Part shown: positions 24,533 through 36,200 of the stretch, piece by piece | How positions within the stretch are numbered: position 1 is the stretch's first letter | Layout: every line of letters begins with the position of its first letter | From: Torreya grandis | Taxonomy: Eukaryota; Streptophyta; Pinopsida; Cupressales; Taxaceae | DNA: 64,000 bases | NCBI GenBank assembly: GCA_037957365.1 | Contig: JARHVA010001737.1 | Coordinates: 2,794,501 to 2,858,500, forward strand | Reading direction: 5' to 3' | Position numbers and translations under genes: made by a program | The notes under the pieces: generated by a model | The model's database searches: none | What the model was told of the DNA's origin: nothing | The model's input: the letters and a program-made list of their open reading frames with translations, nothing else

Positions 24533-25690
24533 TTCGGTGAACCTGGGTTACTTCATTTATGCATAAAAACCCTAGAAACCATAAGGTAAATTCATTGCTG
24601 ATTTTTCTAATAATTTTATAATTTTTTACTTACATATTTAATTCAAAAATTTACTTTAAATTTTAAAATTCCATAGTAAATTTTTAAAAACTATTTTTCT
24701 TCGAAAACCCTAGTTGCATATACTAGGTCTCTTTAAATCAAGAATTTTTCAATATTTTTTTTATTTTTTACCCACATATTTAAATCACAAATTCGCATTA
24801 AATTTTAAAATTCCTTAATAATTTTTAAAATATCATTTTTTCAAAACCCTAGTTGTATATTCTAGGTCCCTTTATTTGCTTGAGGTATCACCTTACATCT
24901 AAAATCAGATTCCACATAAAAACAAAATTAGATCTCACTTATTTACACATATTTCTTACATTTATTGAAAATAATAAGGATACCATACTCAGTCCTATCA
25001 TGTACATGAATGATGAAGTTTGCCATATGTTATTACAAAGCTTCATTCTTTCCCTTTCATACTTACTTTTCATAATATAGGATGATGTTAAGAAATTTAT
25101 TGCTAAAAATATTAAAATCCCCTTCCTTCAAAGCAATGTTTACTTTTTTCTAATACAATGCTTCATTACATACCTTCTCTCTCTCATGTGGAATAATTTG
25201 CAAGTATATCTTGCTAAACATGTTAGAATTATCATATCACAAGTCAAAGTTTTTTATGCATTAATGCATAATTTCATGCTCTCTATCCTTTGCTTACTAT
25301 ATCTCATTTGAATGTTCTTTATAATCATATTGTTATACAACTTATAACTCTAATTATTTAACATGTTATCTCTCTATTATATGTAATTAAATCAAGAATA
25401 AAACCCTTACATACTTAGAGGATCCATTGCATAAGCTTAACAACCACCTGTCAAGTTTCAATGTCATATCTTATGCACAGGAAAGAATTTCCTTCTCCTC
25501 CTCTCCCCCAAGAGGGTGATAACTAATTTCCCTCTAACCAGGTCTATGCTATCACCCCTCCAAAAGGTGAGGTAGATTATACTATTGTTCTTAATGCATA
25601 CATTTAACCTGTAGCTTCTTCAAATCCTCCTCAACATATGTGCTTACATGTTCAATCAAAAGAAACTAAGGTTTGATCTTTCGAGACTCT
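24533..25690 (+). other. Array internal B, 5' leader
   Basis: It starts with TTCGGTGAACC, a candidate primer binding site, and matches the leader of internal A. No domain is present. Confidence 0.7.
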
Positions 25691-25699
25691 AAGGGATCA

Positions 25700-26350
25700 A
25701 ATCACCAATATGAGAAAGTTAATTTTAGATTTACAAACACATAATCAGATATTACATGAAAATATCACAACATTAAAATATCAAATTATAATACAAAAAC
25801 CTCAAAGGCACCCTAGTGTCAATCATGTATATGCACCTTCACCTAATCAATTGGTTGCGAGCAATGTTACATATCAAAACAAAAAATCATAATAAAGTAA
25901 TTCTACAACTAATGATTCAAAAAGCATTCAAAGATCAAAAAAGAGTTCAAGTGAGGTACTAAGGGAAATGATTAAATCTAATTTGATCAAACTACCTCCT
26001 CTACATCTAGTGAGAAGATCCAGATATTATTATGCATATCATAGAATGCATGGGTATCACACACATTCATGTTTGGCATTGAAAAATTATATAAAATTGA
26101 TAATTGCTACTGAGGACCCTATACAAGGTAAATCAGTCAAACAATCCACAGTGACACAAGAACACATTCACAAAGGGTCAAATTCAGAAATAGTATCAAA
26201 GTGGTTACCAAAGCATAACTCAAAACAGCAAAAAGCTCAAAATTCAAAATTAGAGCAACAAACAATACCATAAGCACAAGTAAAGCATGAAAAATATGTA
26301 AATATACCTCTCCAAAATGAGGCTCAACTTTCAAAGTAGTATGGGTTTGG
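25700..26350 (+). pseudogene. Array internal B gag remnant with zinc knuckle
   Basis: The frames at 25710-25892 and 25968-26273 are in the same phase and separated by one short broken stretch. The first is a helix-rich segment ending in the RHPSVNHVYAPSPNQ stretch. The second carries YYAYHRMHGYHTHSCLALK, the same knuckle as copy A, here with the first cysteine changed to tyrosine. Between the two copies every knuckle residue survives, so the ancestor had an intact C-x2-YHR-x2-GH-x-T-x2-C motif. Confidence 0.75.
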
Positions 26351-28806
26351 TCAAAAATATCTACAATAGTTTCATTATCAAGGTCAAGGGTTGGGAAGCA
26401 TGTTCAAGGCATCACTACTCCTACTCCAGTAGTTGATAATGTTTGTCACCAAGGTTCAGGATTCAGTGAACATCCTAAGGCAAATCATTCACAGACACAA
26501 TTTATCAAAGGAAAAGATCTAGATACAACAAAAATCAACACTAGCATTCCATTGATTCAAAATCAAGATGATAATGATGAGTGAAATAATACAAGCTATT
26601 ATGATTTCCAAATGAACCTGAATATTCAGAGCCAAAGTCTCAGCCCTTCCATCATGCTTCAAGATCACGCATGATCCCCCTCCTTGATATAGGACACCAT
26701 GATAGGGAGTCTCCCATGAGACTCATCAATTAATATCATTCCTTCTCAGCTTACTTGTACATAGCTTCTTTTTAATTTCTTGTACATAGTCTCCTTATGA
26801 TTGATTGTACATAGCTTATTCTATAAACTCCAAAAACATTCAAATAACTCAAAATATCAAAATCCAAAAACATTTAAATAATTTAAAAACACAAAAACAT
26901 TTCAATTGTTTGCATTATCCATGCTTTACATTTCTACTAATATTCTAGACTTACATTTTGCTATTCTATGATATTGTTTGTCGATCTATCTATATTACCA
27001 TGCTTCACTTGATCTTCTTTGAGTGTGTGTAGTGACATCCAGATCCTTGATTGCTTCACTCTACCCATTGAGGGGCATACTACTTCATACATTCAAGACA
27101 TATTGATATATCTACCCACTGGGGGCATCTTCTACATGACTACACCATTCATGTTATGTCATTCCTACACTACACACTCTAGTTATCATGATGATGTACA
27201 TTATTTACTAGCTAACACATATTACTCTATCGACATTGCACTAGTATATAACACTTGTGTTATATAACACTTGTGTATTTCTTAGCATATACCTAGTCTT
27301 GTACTCCATGTTTTGCATACTTTCACTTCTTGCTTTGCTTAGTTAGATGTGATTGTATTTCCAGCATTCACATGCTTTCTTTTTTTTTTTTGGATAGCTA
27401 GATGTGATTGCATTTCTTTATTCCTATTTTATCTCCTATATGTGCCTTAGGACATTTGCCAATGTCCTTTGCTTCTATTCTTGTGTGTGCTTTAGGACAT
27501 TTTCCAATGTCCTTTGCTTATACTCTTATCTATGATTGTGGCTTTCATGCCAATCTTGCTTGTTTCCATTTGTATGTGTATGTGGTATTTGAACTCATCT
27601 TGTATGCTTTATTTCCATTTTGAGTGACATGTGCCCATGTCCCTTATTTGCTCAGCCCCTTGGCCACTCTTGTATGTTTCTTACTTATTGTTTGGTGTGC
27701 TTGTTGCTTGCTTACTTCTCAAATTATTTACAATGCCATGATACACATCATGCATTATCTTGATTTCTTGGATGCCATGATGGACATCATGTGCTATCCC
27801 TCTTTAAAAACTAACAACTAACCAAACTTCTAGTTCTAATTCATTATATTGCACATGTTATTACATTGTTATATCTATCTATGCATACCCTTATTGATCT
27901 AATAATCTCCATTACAAACCATGTTATATCTTGAGATATCTTGTTAATTATCAATGATATATCATATCTTTGCATAGCATAACACACTTTTAGGGCTCCT
28001 TCTAAGGATAGTCATTTCAAGTTATTCGTTTCTACCCTCAAAAGAGGGGGCAACAAACAAAAGTTTTGTCATAGAGATCAAAACTCCTACCGGTCAAAAA
28101 ATTAGCTTTCAGAACAAAATTCAAACTTCAAACCATGTAGAATAGATCAAGAAGACAGTGAAAATTACATAATAGTCTTTAAAATCAGCTCAGGATAATA
28201 GCACCAAGATTGGAGTACAACACCAGATATTAGGGTGCCTAATTTTGGCACTCCTATCCAAATAGCAAAAAAACCAAATTTTCTAGAAATAGGTAGAAAG
28301 GTAAGTACAATTATTGTTTTGTCAGCAACAGTTCAATTCAGAATTAGTAGTTTTAGTACAATTTCTCTTAGAGAATCTAGATATAGGGGGTATCATGCAT
28401 GGCATGATGGTTCTTTCTTCCATTTTTAGATTAGGTAGTTGATGTAACTTCTAGATTAGAATCCATATTTTAGACACCAGTGATTGGGGACAATGTGCAC
28501 GACACATTTGACTTCTTTTCTTTTCATGTTTAGTACATTACCCAAGCATTCTCAGTAGTTGTGTGCTTTATTCCATCTACAAGTGGTTGGCATCATTTCA
28601 AAGTGGCTTTCATACAAGCCTAACCTCTGCATTTTTTAGTGGATTCAACATAAGCCTATTACCCAGTTTTGAGGTGGCTTCCATACAAGCCTAATCTCCA
28701 CCTTTTTTGAATGGCCAAGAGTGTCCTATTTTCCAGCATACATTCAAATATCCATGCCACATTATTAGATTACAAAACATTTATGGGATTCAGGAGCCAT
28801 CTTATA
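26350..28806 (+). other. Array internal B, 3' region up to the nested insertion
   Basis: It is collinear with 20450-22720 of internal A. A local duplication of TATATAACACTTGTGT (27245-27283) is absent from copy A. The end of this stretch (CAACA, 28807-28811) is the target duplicated by the Tat-like element. Confidence 0.75.
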
Positions 28807-28811
28807 CAACA

Positions 28812-30214
28812 TGTAGACACCAAAATTGTGTCTACTCCTTGGTCGACTCTCCCCCTTGGTCCCCTTGGTCCACTTCTAACACATTCCTAACCCACACACT
28901 TATTAATTTAAAATAATAACTTATTTTAAATTAATAACACCTCCCTTGACACATCACCCTTGACACCTCACCCTTGGATTCCTCACCCTTGGATACCCTC
29001 ATTCATTACCCTATGACCTATTCCAACCCTCCCACTAACCTCTCACGCCTATTAAACCCGCCTTTGACTATTTTACTACGTCCACTGAACCTGATAGATG
29101 GAGGAATGGGCAAAAGGCTAAAAATAGCCTTTTTCCCATCTTTTAGCCGCAGACGTCGGTTACTAATCGGCTGATGCTGGTGGAATCACCGACGTCGATC
29201 GCTTAAAACAACCCGAAGGCAAATTCTCTCCCCCCTGGGACGCTAAAATCATAGCACTATATCGATCAATCACAGACCTGAATGCTAACTTTCTTGCTTT
29301 GAATCCGGCCTCTCTCCCTCTCTCTCTCCCAAACGTGCACCAAGCATCATAGGCTACAGGGACTCTACATCAGTCATTCTACCTCTGATTGAAACATTGC
29401 AGGAAGTCTTCTACATCAGCAACAAGTCTTCTACACCTTGGTTCTTCATCTCACCTGAGCTAAGTATTTAATCTGCCCTTTCATTTTAGTAGTTTAGAAA
29501 GCATCAGTAATAAGTTCTCTTTTTACTATTTCTAAGCACTGTAGACCAGACCCAGCTATCAACCAGACCACACCTGACTCTCTTCTCGGAAAGGCTGAGA
29601 GGCCTTTCCCATATCTTTCCCTCTTTTGACAACTTATCCTTTGCTTTTTTCCCTCCTAAGACCTTATCTACTATCTTACCACCCTACACAGACTCTTAGA
29701 CTACCACAGAGCATTCCATCGACCAGAGACCCGTCTAAAACCCGTCTAAGGCCATTGCCCTGACTGACATCGACCATTTCCCCTACCGACGTCGACAGAC
29801 TAACCAGCGTCGGCAACCTTATACAACTGACATCAGCAGACTAACCAGTGTTGGTGACTGTGATAGGCAGATAGCAGAATATAGGTACGCATTATCTTTA
29901 TTTCTTTTGTTCAGTCTTTCACCATTTCTCTTTCTAGCAACATTCTCTTTTATCAAAAGTGGACTGTCATCCCTCAAGGAAGTCCTTGCACTTCTGGGAC
30001 TGAGCTTTGCTTGGCAGTCCACCTTATATCCATCTAACAATCTCTTTGTTTAAGTCTTTCTCTCTACAGGTGTCATCCTCCATAGCCAAAGAGGAGTCCC
30101 TACAACATCTGGATACGGTGCGCAAACTTCATCCGAGTATCATCTAACCCCTGACCATTTTATCTTAGTTTCTTACTTCCTTTGAATGTGGAAAAGCGAA
30201 AATAGTTAGAAACA
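28812..30214 (+). repeat. Tat-like element 5' LTR
   Basis: It is 1403 bp and pairs with 38113-39501 (1389 bp). It carries an inverted repeat around a TAAAAATAG core at 29108-29137, directly before a GACGTCGGT motif, and a second motif cluster at about 29765-29860. Confidence 0.95.
29108..29137 (+). promoter_or_regulatory. Inverted repeat around a TATA-like core in the 5' LTR
   Basis: GGGCAAAAGGCTA and TAGCCTTTTTCCC form a 13-bp stem with one mismatch around AAAA, so the AT-rich core CTAAAAATAG lies in or next to the loop. The same structure is kept at 38395-38424 in the other LTR. It may hold the LTR promoter TATA element or act in RNA processing; both are inference. Confidence 0.5.
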
Positions 30215-31351
30215 TTCTAGCACGCCCGGTGGGACCCTGGGATTTTCCTTGGGTTCATTTCATCTAAAACAAACTTTTCATATAGGTGCATTAGATCTCT
30301 TCTTGCATCCTTTTCTTCTATCTCTTTCAAAAAGACATCATAAGCAAAGTTAAAAAGAATCTTTCTTTTTATTCTTATCACCTTTCCTTCTTGCATCTTA
30401 GAGTAGTGAAGTTCATACTCTTAACCCTTTCTTAACTTGTTTTCATCCGAACACACATTTCAATTTGGGCTTAAAAATATTTTGCATTTCATTTCTGCTT
30501 GCATGCATTTTTAGCTCACCTAGTAACTTAAAATGCATTATGAATAAAGTGTAGTGCACTTATGTTACACGAGCAGACCACTATCACAAATCAAACATCT
30601 AAACATCCTGAGACAAGGTCCAACTAGGATTTCATCACCTAGCGGATACCATACCCTTCCTGGTAATCCCACTTGGACTTCACTACCAAGGGGAGAGCCC
30701 ACTATGTTCTCTGGCAGAGTATAAACTCTAGGGAAAGTATATACTGGCTAAGCGACCCAGCTTATCTCTGGGCTCATGAAGTGAGGGGAGCTTGCTCCTT
30801 AGCACTAGGCCATGTACGGAACCTAATACAGACTCTTGAGCACCAAAACTAACCTAAAACCAACCTTATACTTCTTCTTCTAGGACCCGTTCTAAAAGCC
30901 AACTTCCCAAACACACTCTTCTAAGGCATAAGCCAACAAGACTCTAAAACTTAATCTTAGGAATTAACGTTAGATTTTGCTTGCCTTCATCTATTTTTCT
31001 ATCTCTATCTGATTTTTTGAGTTGGTGAGGTCGTATTCTGAGATCTAAAAACAACTGACTTTTTTCTTTCTTCCAAAAACTTTCAATTTTTTGAGTTTCT
31101 GGAAACAACACAGTAACTGACATCAGTTTTTCAACTGACGTCGGTAACTATTTTCACCGACATCAGTTATCTAACCGACATCGACAACTTTATTCACCGA
31201 CATCATTTTTTCTACCAACGTCAGTCACTGTCAACAATACTTCTTCCAAAACATCAGGCTTAAAACCTGACTTTCTTGCTATTAGACACACATTCTAAGT
31301 TTCTGAAACTAAAAAAACACAATTTTTGGAACCTGACCCTTTTTGCCTTGA
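30215..31351 (+). other. Tat-like element primer binding region and leader
   Basis: TTCTAGCACGCCCGGTGGGA follows the LTR end directly. The G/C-rich run and its place indicate a primer binding site, with TGG mutated to TAG; the tRNA was not assigned. The leader is about 1.1 kb. Its last part (31105-31235) contains five or six GACGTC-like palindromes (CTGACGTCGGT, ACCGACATCAG, ACCGACATCG, ACCAACGTCAG) shortly before the gag start codon. Confidence 0.7.
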
Positions 31352-33204
31352 ATGGTTTTGACACATAGTCAAGCCAAAACTCTTGTTGACCACGCAAGGC
31401 AACAACCACTTCCGCCTTTGCCTTTCATATCAAGTCTCCTAATGGAGCATACATCAAATATTGAACATACTCCTATTCAACCAACCCCAACTCAACATTC
31501 AATTGTTCCTGAAGGGGATCAAAAATTTGAGAGACTCCTTGACCACAACGTCAAGGCTCTCCAACACTATCTCGCAAGAAACCAAACGCGAGACCTTTCG
31601 GGTGAAGCAGCGATGACATCAACACCATTCGCTACCCAGCCTCTTATGACTCAGGCTATTGCCTCAACCATTAACCCGACCATGGCTAATACGCAAATTT
31701 TGGCCTCCCCATCTATTTTTGGACCGACTTCCATCGGGGTTTCATTACCCCCTCAACCACACGCAATTCAACCAAGTTTTACATCATACCAAAACTTGAT
31801 TGTCTCGACTCCACACACTCTTGCACCTATAAATGCAGGAGTGTCTACCTCCCCTTTTGCCAATGTCGCCATTCACCCACCTTTGGCAGTGTCTAGTCAA
31901 CTTGTGCCTTCCAACTTCATGGCGCAAGCCCCCTTGACCTCAACATCAGTCCCTATGACGAACTACCGATATGTTACACCTATACAAGCACAACCAACTA
32001 TGTCATACGCCCCTCCTCACACCTTCCAAGTGCCTTACAACATAGGGGGCACCCCACCTGCAAATCCATCAACTGATCTAATCAAGATGTTGATGGATAA
32101 GATGTCTAATCTTGAGACATCCATCTCAGGTTCAAGAAATGTTCTCTCATACAAACAGATTTGTAATGAACCCATTCATCCTTCAGTCCCAATCTGACCA
32201 TATCCAAGTCAGTGGGAACTCCCTAAGTTTACTCATTTTCAGAGTAAGGAGGACCTGCAGCAACATCTACGAACGTTTAGACACGCTTGTTACCTTATAG
32301 CTCATGATGATGCGTTATTATTACGCACATTTCCCATGTCACTTTCTGGGGCCACCCTTGATTGTTACAGTTCTCTTACCAGTCATTCCATATTTTCATT
32401 CACTCAACTGGCTCAACTTTTTCTTGATCACTTTTCAATCAATATCACTAAAAAGGTCTCCATCATGGACCTATATTCTATCAGACAATTCGACGATGAA
32501 TCTATAGCTGATTTCGTTGCTCGATGGAGAGGCTTACTCAACCAACTCTCTTTTTCTTTACCTCAACCTGCGCTCATCGAGCTCTTTTCTAGAGCATGTG
32601 CCAAACACATCTCATCTACTTTGCAGATCCAAACATTCCGCACATTTGACAAAGCTTTCACGATGGCTAAAAAGCTTGAACTCTGCATGGTCGAAGAGGA
32701 CAAGGTCAAATTGTGAAATAACAATGCAAAATCCAATGACCCTTCTTCGTCCAAATCTACTTCTTCCCACTCCAAACCCAAGGTAGTGGCCAACATTGTG
32801 ATCTTTAGATCACCATCTTCAACAACAACTAACCAATCTCAACCTTCCACATCACAAAGCATCACAAGACAATTCCAACAACGGTACATACAGTGTCAAT
32901 ATACTCCGTTAGGAGAATCATACGCTTTCGTGTTGGACAAACTCATCAAGTAGGGGGTCCTCAATCTCGCTCAAATCCAACCACCTCAATTCGACCCCTC
33001 AAAAGCCATCCCTACATGGTATAGGGAAAATGACTTTTGCAAATATCATCGTGTCAAGGGTCATGACACAGACAACTGCAAAACATTCAAAAACATTGTC
33101 CAAGACATGATAGATAAAGGCGATCTTGTTTTGGATAACTTGAACGCGCTACCTAACCAAAACATGGACATCTTTAGACAACCTTTCCCTAATCATCCCC
33201 CAGT
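31352..33204 (+). pseudogene. Tat-like gag, one frame with a few stops
   Basis: Starting at ATG 31352 (MVLTHSQAK), one reading frame runs almost unbroken to about 33204. Premature stops are TGA at 32195, TGA at 32714 and TAG near 32951. The first 270 codons are a proline, serine and threonine-rich N-terminal part ending in SYKQICNEPIHPSVPI, a known box before the capsid-like domain. Next come PKFTHF and LRTFRHACYLIAHDDALLLR, then FPMSLSGATLDCY, SIRQFDDESIADFVARWR and RACAKHISSTL, the Retrotrans_gag domain. The knuckle FCKYHRVKGHDTDNC follows at about 33034-33078. A frameshift near 33205 moves the rest to another frame. No other long frame in the window is so well preserved. Confidence 0.92.
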
Positions 33205-33930
33205 CAAAATAACATTCAGACTATGGCCGATGACCCCCATGAGCATAATATACGCACGGTCAACACGGTCTTTCCTGTCATTTCTAACCAACCTCTCCCA
33301 TAGTCTGAACAGGTTAATCAACCTATTTGTCCACCAAAGGTAGAAGAGCCCTCTTCTCTTATTTGTCAATCACAGGTGGAAGAGCCTTCTTATCCTATTT
33401 GTCCACCATAGGTAGAAGAGATTTCTTCTCCTATTAGTCCTCCATCCACACCTCTTTCACATGTGGGAGAATCTACCTTGACCTCTCACATATTGGAAGA
33501 TGCCTTGACAACACCAACGCCAGCTGCCTCACCCTCATCCTTCTTATCATCAATGGGGGATCATACTTCTTCCGCTCCTCGACCACATGAAGAAGCCATG
33601 ATCATCCCTACACTCTTTCTGACTAAAGAGCCATATTCTCCAGTCCCTTCTCCACCGAGAGAGGAACTTGCCACCTCACCCACTTTGGCTGAAGACGATT
33701 CGGTGAAGTTAGACTTGAACCTTGCCTCCCACAATAGTAGTCCTCACACTAAACCAAAGAAGGCTACTAAACCCCGTCGGAGAACTCCTCCCCCACCTTC
33801 GCCATTACCATCCATTTTGGGTCCACATTCATCTACTTTAACAGGATTGCTCCCACATCCAACACCTCTCAACAAGAACGTGCCATCTTCACATGTGGCC
33901 ATACCGCCAACTAAAAAGGTGACACGGTAA
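33205..33930 (+). pseudogene. Gag C-terminal Pro/Ser/Thr-rich extension, frameshifted
   Basis: After the frameshift the coding sense continues in another frame, with short repeats of the type ICPPKVEEPSS (about 33320-33440; roughly 48 bp per repeat, about three copies, one with an in-frame stop). Then comes an open stretch of 155 codons from 33463, rich in Pro, Ser and Thr with a basic segment KPKKATKPRRRTPPPP. In Tat-type elements the region between knuckle and protease is often low-complexity, and I infer the same here. Confidence 0.7.
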
Positions 33931-34079
33931 CCCTCCAAACAACTCCTAAATAGACATTGTCAACCTCTACTGCAACAAAGGGCGCAGACCCATTAAAGGG
34001 TTCTTATGCTTTGATGTTATGTTGATTGTTGCAGTCATCTAGCATCGTCCTCCCACCTATCAACCCTTACCAACCTCTC

Positions 34080-34190
34080 AGACCAAAACCACCTTGGTTC
34101 GATGACACTAAAATATGCTGGTATCATCGTATACTGGGGCATGACACTTAGCGTTGTTGCACCCTTAAGGCTGTCATCCATCAACATCTG
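34080..34190 (+). pseudogene. Second zinc-knuckle remnant of the Tat-like element
   Basis: The frame reads PPWFDDTKICWYHRILGHDT, a stop, then RCCTLKAVI. It repeats the pattern of the first knuckle (C-x-YHR-x2-GHDT-x2-C), about 1.07 kb downstream of it. It may be a duplicated nucleocapsid module or the trace of a second gag copy. Confidence 0.75.
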
Positions 34191-34589
34191 GCAAAGGACA
34201 CCCCTCATGTTGAGGCTTCTTCTGACCACATTTTTGACCAACTACCGACACCATCTCATACCTCTCAAACCTCTTCACCTAAATTGGGATCCCAACATAA
34301 GACTATGGTCCCTCAACTACCTCCTCAACCTTTATTCGAAATCAACACAATCAATGTGGCCACCAGGCCCCAAACTGTGAAGGATAAAGGAACAGACCAG
34401 GCTTCTACCCCTTTGACATATCCATTATTCATCAAGACCTCTCAACCAACACAACCCAAGATTTCTATCTTGGGCTCATCTCAACCATCATCTCTGGGGG
34501 AAATTCCTCCTAACCTCACTAGTCCACATGACATTTAGTATAAGCGACTTGTGGACTAATTGACATATTCTATCATACCACCCCAACTC

Positions 34590-34700
34590 CCTAGCAATAG
34601 ACGGCGAGCTTTTATCAAGAACACTGCTCGCTACACCATGCTAGGGGGACTTCTTTACAAGTGAGGTCTCGACGGCCTCCTTATTCAATGTCAACAACAT
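34590..34700 (+). pseudogene. Integrase N-terminal remnant of the Tat-like element
   Basis: The frame reads RRRAFIKNTARYTMLGGLLY, then K, a stop and GLDGLLIQC. This matches the segment before the HHCC zinc-binding domain of plant gypsy integrases (..ra..Y.l..g.LYrrg.dgpLlrCl). The expected HHCC and DDE core do not follow; an 11-bp minisatellite begins instead. Together with the missing protease and reverse transcriptase, this shows that at least two deletions shaped the element. Confidence 0.7.
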
Positions 34701-34734
34701 CCTGACCAACTTCACATCCAACATCGACCAAAAC

Positions 34735-34893
34735 ATGCCAACAACACATCAACCAACCAAGCATCGACCAAGCCTCAACCAAACATCGACCAAGCCTCGA
34801 CCAAGCATCGACCAAGCCTCGACCAAGCCTCGACCAAACATCAACCAAGCATTGACCAAACATCAACCAACCAAACAATGACCAACATGTGAC
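34735..34893 (+). repeat. 11-bp minisatellite (TCGACCAAGCC type)
   Basis: About a dozen degenerate units of TCGACCAAGC(C/A), with CATCAACCAA(A/C) variants, lie head to tail immediately after the integrase remnant. The units match each other best in the centre (34780-34850). Confidence 0.85.
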
Positions 34894-34899
34894 CAATTT

Positions 34900-36200
34900 T
34901 GAATGAAGAAAATAGGGCAAGTTTGCTCCTAATTGACTTGGACCTTGCATCATGACGCACAAGCATAGATCAGGGACTTCTCATCTGTCCTCTCTCAAAG
35001 GCCGATTAGAACCTAAGCCCCTTAATGCCTTACATCTGCGACCATTCTACTGTTAATCAAGTAATCATTCACTTGACATTTAACTTGAGCTTGTCCCTTG
35101 AGCAACCTCCCATCATCGTCATTCCTATTCCTTTTCAACCCTCAACCCTGCAAACATTAGTTAACCCTTTTGTCAAGCATGAATGCTTTGTCCTAATAAA
35201 AGGGAAACCCTCTAAACTCTATAGTCAAGTCAATGACCAAAATTCAATCAAAAACAAAAAAATATAAAAGTAGGATGCCTATTCAAAGGTCATAAAACTA
35301 TAAATGTAGACTGCTCCCTGGAAGGACAGCTGCATCATTGCTGTAAAAAAAAAAAAATAGACTGCTCCCTTGAAGGACAGCTATTCAAAGACTTTCAACA
35401 TACAAAGCAGAATATAGACCACTCTCTCGAAGGATGGCTATGCCTAAATCTTGCTACAAATAGCACTCTCTTAGAAGCTTCCCGCATCGATCAGCTTCAC
35501 ATATGACCACAAAACAAAATGACATCCCCATGTAGACTTCCCGCATTGATCAGTCTACCAAAAAAAAAACTGACTGACAAACTATAAAGTCATGGACTTG
35601 TCTATAGTCGTTCTCAGGGTCACCTATAAAAGGGGCAAAGTTCTCCCTGCTACAAAGGGTTACCCTATCCCCACATCTCACATAATCAAACCTATCACCC
35701 CAACATACTCAAGGGATTTCGAGCTCACTTAATGTCAAGTGATTCGATTACTTCTCTAACACAACCAATTGTCAACGACGTAATGCATGAATGGGGATTT
35801 TGTTTCTAAAAACCCCTACCTATGTTATCATTATGGTCCTTGTCAATGAAAGAGCAACGCGCCTTTCACTTTTTACATCTTGGTCACAAACAATCCAACC
35901 AAACCTAACCAGACCAAACATTTTCAGACCACTGCCATGACATAGCTCATTCACATAGTTTTTATGGAAAACAATACACATGGAAACTATCAACCAGATA
36001 CAATTTATGTCAAGAATAAACCATTACTTGCTGAAGCATAAACATACTCAATTCATTTTTAGCATACATCCATCACTAATATGGAAAATTGCTGGGGATG
36101 AAAGACCACTCAACCAATGTTACAGAATACACCATCACATAATATGGAAAAGGCTATGACATTATCATACCTTCATCATTTATAACCTGACCAAAACCAA
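34900..36200 (+). other. Tat-like element non-coding 3' region, first part
   Basis: No protein domain is readable. Three copies of a TAGACTGCTCCCTTGAAGGA-like phrase occur at about 35307, 35358 and 35414, and two copies of CTTCCCGCATCGATCAG at about 35480 and 35537. A good TATA-like box (CCTATAAAAGGGGC) lies at about 35623. The block 35880-36180 is repeated about 1 kb downstream at 36900-37170. Confidence 0.6.
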
